Assembly (NCBI GenBank): GCA_015057005.1
Contig: SVFF01000003.1
Location: 72,972-136,971 of the forward strand
Reading direction: 5' to 3'
Length of the DNA stretch: 64,000 bases
DNA from: Lachnospiraceae bacterium
GTDB taxonomy: Bacteria; Bacillota; Clostridia; Lachnospirales; Lachnospiraceae
Shown: positions 25,716 to 33,378 of the stretch, piece by piece
How positions within the stretch are numbered: position 1 is the stretch's first letter
How the letters are laid out: each line of letters starts with the position of its first letter
Program-made: the position numbers and the translations under genes
The notes under the pieces: generated by a model
The model's database searches: none
What the model was told of the DNA's origin: nothing
The model's input: the letters and a program-made list of their open reading frames with translations, nothing else

Positions 25716-26504
25716 ATGGAAGAATTACAGACACGTAAAGGAATCAGCGGCAGCACTCTGAAGCTGATCGCAGTGATCACAATGGTCATTGATCATGTGG
25801 GAGCGGTAGTGCTGGCGCGGCTTATTATGGCCAGCGGTTATAAGAGCGCAATATATTCCTCTGATGTTACTGACCTGGCAGAATGGCTGACTGCCAATGA
25901 AAATTTATATATGGTTTATACAGTTTCCCGATTTATCGGCAGGATGGCCTTTCCCATATTCTGTTTTCTGCTGGTGGAAGGCTTTATGCGAACCGGTAAT
26001 GCGAAAAAGTATGGCCTGCGGCTGGGAACGTTTGCCCTGATCTCAGAGATACCATTTGACTTGGCGCTTAGTTCTGCAGTCTTTGAGTGGACCTACCAGA
26101 ATGTATTCTTTACGCTGTTCATCGGTTTTGTGACCATGATGGTGCTGGATTACATAGAAAGAACAGAATGGCAGCTTGCTGCGAAAGCCCTGTCAGGCGG
26201 AGTTATATTGCTGGCAGGAGCCTGTCTGGCAGAAGTGCTGGGCACCGATTACGGTGCCAAAGGTGTGCTGGCAATCCTGGCACTGTACTTATTCCGCAGA
26301 AGCAGATCCTGGCAGCTGGTGGCCGGCTGTGCAGCGTTTCTTTGGGAGATGCCCGCCCTGATCGGCTTTATCCCCATCGCCCTATATAACGGCAAGCGGG
26401 GAATGAAATTAAAATATTTCTTTTACGCATTCTACCCGGTGCATTTGTTGGTGCTGTATCTGATTGCGGTGATGCTGGGCGTCGGCGGGTATGCGGCGTG
26501 GTAG
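25716..26504 (+). CDS. TraX family membrane protein
   Basis: About 262 residues with seven or eight hydrophobic helices. The N-terminal signature TLKLIAVITMVIDHVGAVV and the following FIGRMAFPIFCFLLVEGF are typical of TraX/acyltransferase-like proteins, named for F-pilin acetylation but widespread in Clostridia without conjugation genes, where their role is unknown. No conjugation genes are nearby. Start at ATG 25716 after an AGAGGA site; an upstream TTG could extend it by 13 codons. Confidence 0.8.
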   Translation: MEELQTRKGISGSTLKLIAVITMVIDHVGAVVLARLIMASGYKSAIYSSDVTDLAEWLTANENLYMVYTVSRFIGRMAFPIFCFLLVEGFMRTGNAKKYGLRLGTFALISEIPFDLALSSAVFEWTYQNVFFTLFIGFVTMMVLDYIERTEWQLAAKALSGGVILLAGACLAEVLGTDYGAKGVLAILALYLFRRSRSWQLVAGCAAFLWEMPALIGFIPIALYNGKRGMKLKYFFYAFYPVHLLVLYLIAVMLGVGGYAAW

Positions 26505-26525
26505 AAAATGAATAGGCACTTTGTT

Positions 26526-26558
26526 GGGGGGATATCCTTTTGGATATTGCCCCTTTTT
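26526..26558 (+). terminator. Rho-independent terminator after the TraX-family gene
   Basis: GGGG-ATATCC / GGATAT-CCCC stem with a small internal bulge, then five T. Confidence 0.85.
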
Positions 26559-26602
26559 AGGAATAAGAGGTTGCGTGGATTGGCAGTAATAATTTTCACT
26601 TA

Positions 26603-26633
26603 CCGATGAGACACCAGAATCGACCGAACAGAC
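26603..26633 (+). promoter_or_regulatory. Candidate LytTR regulator binding site
   Basis: Two direct repeats, CCGATGAGAC (26603-26612) and CCGAACAGAC (26624-26633), match at 8 of 10 positions and start exactly 21 bp apart, two helical turns. That is the spacing known for LytTR-domain regulators. It lies about 30 bp upstream of the -10 box, and the operon encodes a LytTR protein, so autoregulation is likely. Confidence 0.6.
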
Positions 26634-26660
26634 AAAAAGCAACATTTCTCCATTTTTATT

Positions 26661-26669
26661 TGCTATGAT
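26661..26669 (+). promoter_or_regulatory. Extended -10 element of the ABC/LytTR operon
   Basis: TGC-TATGAT at 26661-26669 with no good -35 at the expected place, consistent with an activator-dependent promoter just downstream of the direct repeats. Confidence 0.5.
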
Positions 26670-26707
26670 GGTACTTGTAAGCAAAAACAAAATGGAGGAT
26701 AACCAAA

Positions 26708-27466
26708 ATGCTGGCAATTAAAACAATGGAACTTGTTAAGCAGTACAAAAATCTCACTGCTGTGGACAAGCTCTGCTTAGAAATTCAGCAGGGTGAATTG
26801 TTTTCCCTGTTGGGTGTCAATGGTGCAGGAAAAACTACAGCGATCAAAATGCTTTCCTGTCTGACAAAGCCTACGGGTGGGGAGGCTATTGTAGGTGGCT
26901 ACAGCATTACAAAGGAACCGGAACAGGTAAAGAGGCTGATCGGTGTATCTCCCCAGGAGACCGCCGTTGCGCCCAACCTTTCTGTGAAAGAAAACTTGGA
27001 ACTGATCTGCGGCATTCACGGATTTTCCAAAGAAAAAACGGGAGAGAAGATCAGAGAACTTGAACGGCAATTTTCTCTGGATGCCGTTTTGCGTAAGAAA
27101 GCCGGAAAGTTATCCGGCGGCTTCCAGCGCCGTGTCAGCATTGCCATGGCACTGATCAGTGAACCCGGGATTCTATTCCTGGACGAACCTACTCTTGGCT
27201 TGGATGTCATTGCAAGGCACGACCTCTGGGAAGTGATCCGCTCTTTGAAAGGCAAGATAACGATTATCCTGACTACACATTACATGGAAGAAGCGGAGGC
27301 GCTTTCTGACCGCATCGGTATTATGAAAAGCGGAAGTCTTCTTGCAGTAGGAACGGTAGAAGAACTGAACAGGAAGGCTCACACAAAGGATTTTGAAACA
27401 GCTTTCGTCTCTATTGTGAAGGGATATGCCGTTGTGGAGAAACCTGCCGTTGTGAAGGAGGTGTAA
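26708..27466 (+). CDS. ABC transporter ATP-binding protein (ABC-2 exporter type)
   Basis: 252-residue ATPase with Walker A GVNGAGKTT (about 36-44), Q-loop SPQET, signature LSGGFQRRV, Walker B GILFLDEPTLGLD and H-switch TTHYMEEAE. This resembles drug or bacteriocin exporter ATPases (CcmA class). GGAGG precedes the ATG. First gene of a four-gene operon: ATPase, permease, LytTR regulator, DUF3021 membrane protein. Confidence 0.93.
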   Translation: MLAIKTMELVKQYKNLTAVDKLCLEIQQGELFSLLGVNGAGKTTAIKMLSCLTKPTGGEAIVGGYSITKEPEQVKRLIGVSPQETAVAPNLSVKENLELICGIHGFSKEKTGEKIRELERQFSLDAVLRKKAGKLSGGFQRRVSIAMALISEPGILFLDEPTLGLDVIARHDLWEVIRSLKGKITIILTTHYMEEAEALSDRIGIMKSGSLLAVGTVEELNRKAHTKDFETAFVSIVKGYAVVEKPAVVKEV

Positions 27467-27468
27467 GT

Positions 27469-28200
27469 ATGAGAATGATGACTTTTGCCAAAAGGTGTAC
27501 CAAAGAGATTTTGCGTGATCCGATCAATCTTGGCTTCGGTCTGGGTTTTCCTTTGGTCTTACTGTTACTTCTGAGCAGCCTGCAGGCAAACATTCCGGTG
27601 AGCCTGTTTGAAATCGATACACTGACTCCCGGTATTACCGTATTCGGATTGTCGTTTATGACACTTTTTTCCGCAACGCTGATTGCCAAAGACCGGGAAA
27701 GCGCCCTTTTGCAGAGATTGTACACAACACCTCTTACGGGATTTGACTTTATCATAGGGTATATGCTCCCGATTTTGCCCATCGCGATGGGACAGACAGT
27801 TATCTGCTATCTGTTTGCGATTCCTTTGGGACTCACTGTTAGTACAAACATTATTTATGCCATCATTGGGATTATTCCCATGGCTATTTTCAATATTGCA
27901 TTGGGACTTTTGTGTGGCAGTATTTTTGGCGTTAAGCAGGTTGGCGGTATTTGCGGTGCATTGCTGACCAATCTCTCTGCATGGCTTTCGGGAGTCTGGT
28001 TTGATTTGGAACTTGTGGGAGGCTTTTTCAAAAAGACTGCCAATGCGCTGCCTTTTGTTCACGCAGCAGAAATGGAAAAAGCATTATTCAATGGAAATTT
28101 CGGGCTTGCAGCTTCACACATTCTGCCTATCTTGGCGTATAGTGTATTTGTAACTGTGATTGCAGTGCTTAGTTTCCTGGGACAAAGGAAAAGACAGTAA
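27469..28200 (+). CDS. ABC-2 type transporter permease
   Basis: 243 residues with six hydrophobic helices. Cytoplasmic motifs include FAKRCTKEILRDP at the N-terminus and TLIAKDRESALLQRLYTTPLTGFDFI, the coupling segment of ABC-2 permeases. It starts 2 nt after the ATPase stop codon, with AAGGAGG inside that gene. The exported substrate is unknown; antimicrobial resistance or export is the usual role of such LytTR-linked pumps. Confidence 0.9.
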   Translation: MRMMTFAKRCTKEILRDPINLGFGLGFPLVLLLLLSSLQANIPVSLFEIDTLTPGITVFGLSFMTLFSATLIAKDRESALLQRLYTTPLTGFDFIIGYMLPILPIAMGQTVICYLFAIPLGLTVSTNIIYAIIGIIPMAIFNIALGLLCGSIFGVKQVGGICGALLTNLSAWLSGVWFDLELVGGFFKKTANALPFVHAAEMEKALFNGNFGLAASHILPILAYSVFVTVIAVLSFLGQRKRQ

Positions 28201-28212
28201 GGACTTTAGACG

Positions 28213-28656
28213 ATGAAATATAAACTCATTATCGACCAAAATGTAGAAGAAGAAATCATAGCAATCGTTCATGCCCCTTCTGCGCTGACCCAGCAGATAG
28301 AGAATCTTGTCTGCAGCATTTCCGGTGCGGACGGCATTTGGGGGTACCGGGATAGAGAACAGCGAAAACTGGAATTTCAAGAAATAGAGTGTATTACCAT
28401 TCTTGACAGAAAAGTGATTGCTATTGATACCGGTGGCAATCGCTTTTCACTCAAGGACAGGCTTCGTGACCTGGAAGATATTTTGCCCTCTTATTTTATC
28501 CGCATTAACAAATCTACCCTAGCCAACGAACATCGTATTCTCCGATTTGATGCAGCGTTCAGCGGCGGTGTGGATGCTGTGTTTAGGTGTGGCTATCGGG
28601 AATATGTTTCCAGACGTTGTTTTGCGGAAATCAGAAGGAGGTATGAAGGGATATGA
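28213..28656 (+). CDS. LytTR family DNA-binding transcriptional regulator
   Basis: 147-residue protein without a receiver domain. The LytTR domain covers about residues 55-147: IECITILDRKVIAIDTGG, LEDILPSYFIRINKSTLAN and the final strand region YREYVSRRCFAEIRRRYEG. Such stand-alone LytTR proteins are typically paired with a DUF3021 membrane inhibitor, encoded here by the next, 4-nt overlapping gene. Its predicted target is the 21-bp-spaced direct repeat upstream of the operon. Confidence 0.92.
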   Translation: MKYKLIIDQNVEEEIIAIVHAPSALTQQIENLVCSISGADGIWGYRDREQRKLEFQEIECITILDRKVIAIDTGGNRFSLKDRLRDLEDILPSYFIRINKSTLANEHRILRFDAAFSGGVDAVFRCGYREYVSRRCFAEIRRRYEGI

Positions 28657-29114
28657 AAAAGAATGTTTTGGAATTTTTACGGCGGGGATTTGTGGCTTGC
28701 GGTTTTGGTCCGATTGTTCTGGCGATACTCTATCTGATTTTGCAGCATCAAGCTAACCTGGAGACCCTAACGGTAAATCAGGTCTGCCTTGGAATATTTT
28801 CCTTATCAGCGCTTGCCTTTATTGCGGGCGGCATGAATGTTATCTACCAAATTGAGAAGCTGCCCCTGATGGTGGCACTTTTGATCCATGGCGGCGTTTT
28901 ATATATCAGCTATTTGGGCACTTATCTGCTCAACGGTTGGCTGGAATGGGGGGCGACTCCGATTTTAGTTTTTTCCGGTATTTTTGCTTTTGGCTATCTG
29001 GTGATCTGGGCGATCATTTATTCCATAACCAAGAGGAACACAGAAAAGCTCAATATAATATTGAAGGAAAAACAGCAAAGTGCGGAAGATAATTCCAAGG
29101 AATACTTGTCATGA
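28653..29114 (+). CDS. DUF3021 membrane protein (LytTR partner)
   Basis: 153 residues with four hydrophobic helices (about 12-32, 45-65, 72-95, 105-125) and a charged cytoplasmic tail. The N-terminal MKKNVLEFLRRGFVACGFGPIV is typical of DUF3021. These proteins hold the adjacent LytTR regulator in check at the membrane. ATGA start/stop overlap with the regulator gene indicates translational coupling. Confidence 0.87.
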   Translation: MKKNVLEFLRRGFVACGFGPIVLAILYLILQHQANLETLTVNQVCLGIFSLSALAFIAGGMNVIYQIEKLPLMVALLIHGGVLYISYLGTYLLNGWLEWGATPILVFSGIFAFGYLVIWAIIYSITKRNTEKLNIILKEKQQSAEDNSKEYLS

Positions 29115-29181
29115 TGGACTTTTTGGGTTTCAAATCATTTTGCAGCAGCCTTTTAATATTAACCGAGGAACCTATTCGGTC

Positions 29182-29763
29182 TTACAAAACCCCCAGATGC
29201 TCCAGCAGTATCTTGCAGCCCATACAGATCAAAATAATTCCGCCGGCAAGCTCTGCTTTTGATTTGTACTTCTCACCGAATACGTTGCCGATTTTGACGC
29301 CGAGAGCGGAGAAGAGGAAGGTGATAACGCCGATGAAGGAAACGGCGGGTACGATATTTACCCTGAGGAAAGCGAAGGTCACGCCCACGGCCAGGGCGTC
29401 GATGCTGGTGGCAACGGCCAGGGGGAACATGGCTTTGGCGGTCAGAGAGCCGTTATCGTTGTTTCCGCAGCCGCACTCGTCGCAGCCTTTCTTTTCCAGA
29501 GCTTCCTTGATCATGGAACCGCCGATCAGGCCCAGGAGCACGAATGCGATCCAATGGTCAATGGAGGTGATGTATTGTTCGAACTGACTGCCCAGTATAT
29601 AGCCGATCAGGGGCATCAGGCCCTGAAATCCGCCGAACCAGAGGCCTACGATGGCGGCTTTTTTTAAGGTAATCTTTTGCATGGCCAGACCTTTGCAGAT
29701 GGCAACGGCGAAGGCGTCCATGGACAGACCGACAGCGATGACAAACAGACTGAATAAACTCAT
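29182..29763 (-). CDS. mntP: Manganese efflux pump MntP
   Basis: 193-residue pump of the MntP/YebN family: two related three-helix halves, with membrane aspartates in GLSMDAFAV and [12 protein letters not shown] cysteine-rich loop, KGCDECGCG, lies between the halves. It exports Mn2+ to prevent toxicity. Start at the ATG 29763 complement, where AAGGAGA sits 6 nt upstream; the longer frame runs into the riboswitch. A yybP-ykoY riboswitch precedes it, which strongly supports the assignment. Confidence 0.95.
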   Translation of the reverse strand: MSLFSLFVIAVGLSMDAFAVAICKGLAMQKITLKKAAIVGLWFGGFQGLMPLIGYILGSQFEQYITSIDHWIAFVLLGLIGGSMIKEALEKKGCDECGCGNNDNGSLTAKAMFPLAVATSIDALAVGVTFAFLRVNIVPAVSFIGVITFLFSALGVKIGNVFGEKYKSKAELAGGIILICMGCKILLEHLGVL

Positions 29764-29829
29764 AAATTTCTCCTTTTCGTGTGGTAGGGGCGTACCGGGA
29801 GAGGGAAGGATGCCTCCTCTTAGAAGTAC

Positions 29830-29878
29830 AAAAAAACTCACAGACAATAAACAGCCGGTGCTGTTTTTGTCCATGAGT
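29830..29878 (-). terminator. Riboswitch-controlled terminator upstream of mntP
   Basis: Minus-strand stem ACTCA/TGAGT, GACAA/TTGTC, AACAG/CTGTT followed by seven T. Its 5' arm starts inside the GAGACTCA end of the aptamer, so ligand-stabilised aptamer and terminator are mutually exclusive: Mn2+ binding should switch mntP on. Confidence 0.85.
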
Positions 29879-29985
29879 CTCATTATCACAAAAGAATACT
29901 CTATTGCCAGGCAATGCCAGATGCTGATGCATCATTATGTTGACAATGCCGCAGCGGATCGCTGCCAACTACTCCCTCATAGGTA
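29874..29985 (-). ncRNA. yybP-ykoY manganese riboswitch
   Basis: The minus-strand leader of mntP carries the two conserved halves of the Mn2+ aptamer: GAGGGAGTAG near its 5' end (complement of 29969-29978) and TGAGAC near its 3' end (complement of 29877-29882), with stem sequences between. This fits the class that senses Mn2+ ahead of mntP genes. Exact ends are approximate. Confidence 0.85.
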
Positions 29986-30019
29986 AGCTATTACGCTTTA
30001 GTATAAACAAACTTGAATC

Positions 30020-30048
30020 ATAATATCCTACTTGGGGAAAATTGTCAA
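30020..30048 (-). promoter_or_regulatory. Promoter for the mntP riboswitch transcript
   Basis: On the minus strand TTGACA (30043-30048), 17 bp, TATTAT (30020-30025), about 35 nt upstream of the aptamer. Confidence 0.85.
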
Positions 30049-30134
30049 TACGGGAATGAAAAAATACGGAAAACGTAAATTTCGCAAATGCAAAAACGAA
30101 AAAAAGCAGGAATGTGGGGCGTGCTTGTGAAATC

Positions 30135-30166
30135 AAAAAAGCCGGGACGATATAAGTCCCGGCTTT
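30135..30166 (-). terminator. Terminator after the cold-shock gene
   Basis: GCCGGGAC / GTCCCGGC stem with extra A-T pairs; on the minus strand it ends in six T. About 20 nt after the csp stop codon. Confidence 0.95.
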
Positions 30167-30185
30167 GATGCGCTATTCAAGAATA

Positions 30186-30401
30186 TTATGCAATAACAGT
30201 AACGTTTGTTGCACGAACCTTGCTGCTGTTCTGAGGATCACACTCGGTGTCGAAGGAAACCTTCTGGCCTTCCTCTAAGGACTTGAAGCCCTGAGCGTTG
30301 ATTGCAGAGAAGTGTACGAATACTTCCTCGCCGTTTGCTTCGTTGGTGATGAAACCATAGCCCTTCTGAGCGTTAAACCATTTAACTGTACCGTTGTTCA
30401 T
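30186..30401 (-). CDS. Cold shock protein (CspA family)
   Basis: 71-residue single-domain OB-fold nucleic-acid chaperone. RNP1 is KGYGFI and RNP2 is [14 protein letters not shown] starts the first strand. It binds single-stranded RNA and melts secondary structure. Start at the ATG complement of 30401 with AAAGGAGG upstream. The long leader, with a perfect 16-bp hairpin, resembles post-transcriptionally regulated csp genes. Confidence 0.96.
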   Translation of the reverse strand: MNNGTVKWFNAQKGYGFITNEANGEEVFVHFSAINAQGFKSLEEGQKVSFDTECDPQNSSKVRATNVTVIA

Positions 30402-30435
30402 TTTGGTACCTCCTTTAGATTGTGGGACGATAGCC

Positions 30436-30531
30436 CGTTTTAGTGTTAGTGATTCTAAAACGTAGGACAATAAAATCACATATTTTTGTAAACCATCATC
30501 AAAAGCTGCAATGACTTACAAAAATATGTGA
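30436..30531 (-). promoter_or_regulatory. Structured 5' leader of the cold-shock gene
   Basis: Inside the roughly 155-nt leader two hairpins can form. One is a perfect 16-bp stem (30476-30491 with 30516-30531); the other is CGTTTTAG/CTAAAACG (30436-30443 with 30455-30462). The first is followed on the minus strand by TTTTATTG, so it might also attenuate transcription. Confidence 0.65.
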
Positions 30532-30562
30532 GATCAATGACTTTCATTTAGAATACATCTTG

Positions 30563-30591
30563 AGTATAGCATTCGCTCCGCCCCAAGTCAA
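30563..30591 (-). promoter_or_regulatory. Promoter for the cold-shock gene
   Basis: Minus-strand TTGACT (30586-30591), 17 bp, TATACT (30563-30568) with an extended -10 TGC. Confidence 0.85.
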
Positions 30592-30731
30592 CTTAATTTT
30601 GCATCTTTTTAAATGGTTAACGGGGCCTTAACAAGAATCAGGAAAAGAAGCAAAAAGGTATAAATAATATGTTTTTGCAGACAGTATTAGCATAAAGAAA
30701 CTGTATGGAATCAGAAAGGCAGGAGAAGAAA

Positions 30732-31343
30732 ATGACTGTTGATATAGGGATTTTGGTAGTGATTGCAGGCGTAGCTTTGTTTATGGGGATTTGGATCGGC
30801 AAAAGCACAGAGAGGATGGCGCTTGATACGAAACGGCAGACGGAAGAGATGCCGGATGAGCAGGAAAAGAACGATGGAAAGGAGAATGGGGCAGAGGAGA
30901 GACACCGCCCTGGCGAACCGATACCTGCGGATGCCATCGGCAGTCCGGCGGCCGGTGCGGTGACTGCCTTTCGGGATGGACGAAGGCGCGGTGTGTCCAT
31001 CAAGCCGGAACAGGGCAGGGTTTATGCGCCTGTTTCAGGGAAAGTTAAAAAAATGTATCCCATGGGGAATGCCATGTTGATTGTTTCTGACAAAGGAGAA
31101 GAGGTCATGATCAGAGTGTGTAATGAGGTGGATGAGATTTACAGTATGTATTTCCGGGCCCGTGTGGTGCAGAATGAGATCATAAATAAGGGAAAGCTTT
31201 TGCTGGAATTTGATAAGGAGGGCCTGGAGGCCGAAGGCGTGGAGGTGACGGTTTCTGTTAGTGCGGAGGCTCAGGACGGCAGGCTTTTTGCCATGACCGG
31301 ATGCAATCCTGTGAAAGCCGGGGAAGCGTTGCTTTGGGCGTAA
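30732..31343 (+). CDS. Membrane-anchored EIIA(Glc)-like protein lacking phospho-histidines
   Basis: 203 residues: one N-terminal transmembrane helix (about 5-23), a charged linker (24-65), then a Crr/EIIA-Glc fold: SPAAGAVTAF, GRVYAPVSGKVKKMYPMGNA, EEVMIRV, and GKLLLEFD. In active EIIA two histidines lie 15 residues apart (NHA and VH-G-DTV). Here the same positions are N113 and R128, so phosphotransfer should be impossible. Start at ATG 30732 with AGGAG 6 nt upstream. It is probably a regulatory or structural relative rather than a PTS component; no PTS genes are nearby. Confidence 0.75.
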   Translation: MTVDIGILVVIAGVALFMGIWIGKSTERMALDTKRQTEEMPDEQEKNDGKENGAEERHRPGEPIPADAIGSPAAGAVTAFRDGRRRGVSIKPEQGRVYAPVSGKVKKMYPMGNAMLIVSDKGEEVMIRVCNEVDEIYSMYFRARVVQNEIINKGKLLLEFDKEGLEAEGVEVTVSVSAEAQDGRLFAMTGCNPVKAGEALLWA

Positions 31344-31372
31344 ACCCAGGCACAAAAACGGGGCAAAGACGG

Positions 31373-31443
31373 CAAAATAATACCGCTCCCCGAAGCGGAT
31401 ATCGTGAATTGTGTTCAATGATATCGCTATAAAGGAGCGGTAT
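31373..31443 (-). terminator. Large hairpin, probable terminator for metY
   Basis: ATACCGCTCC (31380-31389) pairs with GGAGCGGTAT (31434-31443), with an inner AGCG-GATATC stem. On the minus strand the hairpin continues into TATTTTG, about 40 nt after the metY stop codon. Confidence 0.6.
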
Positions 31444-31482
31444 AAGTAAGACGGACCGTCTATTAGGTTCGTTTATTGCAAA

Positions 31483-32754
31483 TTAGTCTTCCAGAGCCTG
31501 AGCCAGATCAGCCAGGATATCATTTACATTTTCAATACCTACGGAGAGACGTACCAGGTCGGGACCAACGCCTGCTGCGATCAGCTCGTCGTCGTTCATC
31601 TGTCTGTGGGTGGAGGAAGCGGGGTGAAGCACGCAGGTGCGGGCGTCAGCCACGTGGGTAGCGATCATGGCTACTTTCAGTTTGCCCATGAACTTCTCTG
31701 CAGCGGCACGTCCGCCTTTTACGCCGAAGGATACTACGCCGCAGGTGCCGTCGGGCATGTACTTCTGAGCCAGGTCGTAGTATTTGTTGCCGGGCAGGCT
31801 GGGGTAATTAACCCAGGCAATATTTTCGTGCTGTTCCAGGAAGGAAGCAACCTTCAGAGCGTTGGAGCAGTGTCTCTCCATGCGCACGGGCAGGGATTCG
31901 ATACCTAAGTTCAGCAGGTAAGCGTTCATGGGAGCCTGAATGGAGCCCAGATCACGCATCAGCTGTGCGGTTGCCTTGGTGATGAATGCGCCCTCCAGAC
32001 CGAATTTCTCAGCATAAACCACACCGTGGTAGGACTCGTCGGGAGTGGTCAGGCCGGGGAACTTGTCTGCGTGTGCGAACCAGTCGAATTTGCCGGAGTC
32101 AACAATACAGCCGCCGACGGTGGAATCATGGCCATCCAGATACTTGGTGGTGGAATGGGTCACGATATCAGCGCCCCACTCGATGGGACGGCAGTTCATG
32201 GGGGTTGCGAAAGTGTTGTCGATGATCAGGGGCACGCCGTGAGCGTGAGCTGCCTTGGCAAACTTCTCAATATCCAGTACGATCAGGGCAGGATTGGCAA
32301 TGGTCTCGCCGAATACGGCCTTGGTGTTGGGCCGGAATGCAGCGTTTAACTCTTCCTCGGTACAATCGGGATCCACAAAAGTAAATTCGATGCCCATGCG
32401 CTTCATGGTCACTGCGAATAAATTGTAGGAGCCGCCGTAGATGGTGGAGGAAGAAACCACATGGTCGCCTGCGCCGCAGATGTTAAATACGGAATAGAAG
32501 GTAGCGGCCTGTCCGGAGGAAGTAAGCATTGCTGCGCTGCCGCCCTCCAGTGCGCAGATCTTCTTGGCTACATAATCGTTGGTGGGGTTGGCCAGTCTGG
32601 TGTAAAAATAACCGTCAGCCTCCAGGTCGAAAAGTTTCCCCATGTCTTCGCTGGAATCATATTTAAAGGTTGTGCTCTGTACAATCGGAATCATGCGGGA
32701 CTCGCCGTTTTTGGGGGAGTAACCGGCATGGATACATTTTGTTTCTCTTTCCAT
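31483..32754 (-). CDS. metY: O-acetylhomoserine aminocarboxypropyltransferase / sulfhydrylase
   Basis: Cys/Met-metabolism PLP enzyme of 423 residues. It makes homocysteine (or methionine) from O-acetylhomoserine and sulfide or methanethiol. The N-terminal TKCIHAGYSP and PIVQSTTFKYDS, the YTRLANPTND segment, the cofactor lysine in THSTTKYLDGHDSTVGG and the C-terminal HPASSTHRQM are family signatures; length fits the MetY type rather than the shorter MetB. AAAGGAG precedes the ATG. Monocistronic, with its own promoter and terminator. Confidence 0.94.
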   Translation of the reverse strand: MERETKCIHAGYSPKNGESRMIPIVQSTTFKYDSSEDMGKLFDLEADGYFYTRLANPTNDYVAKKICALEGGSAAMLTSSGQAATFYSVFNICGAGDHVVSSSTIYGGSYNLFAVTMKRMGIEFTFVDPDCTEEELNAAFRPNTKAVFGETIANPALIVLDIEKFAKAAHAHGVPLIIDNTFATPMNCRPIEWGADIVTHSTTKYLDGHDSTVGGCIVDSGKFDWFAHADKFPGLTTPDESYHGVVYAEKFGLEGAFITKATAQLMRDLGSIQAPMNAYLLNLGIESLPVRMERHCSNALKVASFLEQHENIAWVNYPSLPGNKYYDLAQKYMPDGTCGVVSFGVKGGRAAAEKFMGKLKVAMIATHVADARTCVLHPASSTHRQMNDDELIAAGVGPDLVRLSVGIENVNDILADLAQALED

Positions 32755-32783
32755 AACATTCTCCTTTGGTTGGATTTTTCCTT

Positions 32784-32812
32784 ATTCTATCACTAAATGG
32801 GACAGTTGAAAA
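32784..32812 (-). promoter_or_regulatory. Promoter for metY
   Basis: Minus-strand TTTTCA (32807-32812), 17 bp, TAGAAT (32784-32789) with an extended -10 TGA. No SAM riboswitch is visible in the short leader. Confidence 0.6.
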
Positions 32813-32874
32813 GAAGTTTTTCCAAGGAACTGATACCAAACCGGATCCGCTGTCCAAGCGGAAGGGGAAAATTC

Positions 32875-32903
32875 TTGACATATGCCCCCGGAGGGTATAT
32901 TAT
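32875..32903 (+). promoter_or_regulatory. Promoter of the csoR-copA operon
   Basis: TTGACA (32875-32880), 17 bp, TATTAT (32898-32903). The spacer is filled by a CsoR-type palindrome. Confidence 0.9.
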
Positions 32904-32931
32904 ATAGATAAGAAAATACCCATGGGGGTAT
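32880..32931 (+). promoter_or_regulatory. Two CsoR-type operators
   Basis: Operator 1 (32880-32900) is a palindrome with a CCCCCGGAGGG core between the -35 and -10 boxes. Operator 2 (32916-32931) is ATACCC-AT-GGGGGTAT just after the start site. Both have the G/C-rich centre with AT flanks bound by copper-sensing CsoR tetramers. Confidence 0.8.
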
Positions 32932-33016
32932 CTGGAGGATGAGCCTTGAAAGCATACAGAGGTCCATGAAATATGGATTCTGAGGGATATAGCGAAAACA
33001 GAAAGGAGTGCAAGGT

Positions 33017-33340
33017 ATGATGGAACAAAATATGAAAGCTATGACAGCATGTCCGGACTGTCATTTGAAGAATACACCGCGGGATGAGAAGGAATTAAAG
33101 CGGCTGCAGAATCGCTTAAGCCGGATCGTTGGGCAGTTGAATGGTGTCAGCAGAATGCTGGAGGAGAACCGTTATTGTGGGGATGTACTCATTCAGATTG
33201 CTGCCATTGAGAGTGCGCTGCAGTCCTTTGGTCATGAAGTGTTAAAGAGCCATATGGAGACCTGTGTGGTGGAGGAGATTCAAAAGGGCAATACAGAGGT
33301 GATTGCCGAGACTGCGGAACTGATCAAAAAATTGAAATAG
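33017..33340 (+). CDS. csoR: Copper-sensing transcriptional repressor CsoR
   Basis: 107-residue all-helical DUF156 repressor. The Cu(I) ligands of the family, Cys-x-His-x-Cys, appear as C in [11 protein letters not shown] and H...C in LKSHMETCV; the core motif [15 protein letters not shown] is present. An additional CPDC near the N-terminus is outside the usual metal site. AAAGGAG lies 8 nt before ATG 33017; a second ATG follows directly. It should release the two operators when Cu(I) binds, inducing copA. Confidence 0.93.
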   Translation: MMEQNMKAMTACPDCHLKNTPRDEKELKRLQNRLSRIVGQLNGVSRMLEENRYCGDVLIQIAAIESALQSFGHEVLKSHMETCVVEEIQKGNTEVIAETAELIKKLK

Positions 33341-33378
33341 ACAGCAAAAGGCGAGATGAGAAAGGAGTTGATACAGCT

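Noticed and set aside
32755..32880. SAM riboswitch or T-box upstream of metY
   Set aside because: The leader between the promoter and start codon is too short, and no conserved riboswitch elements are visible.
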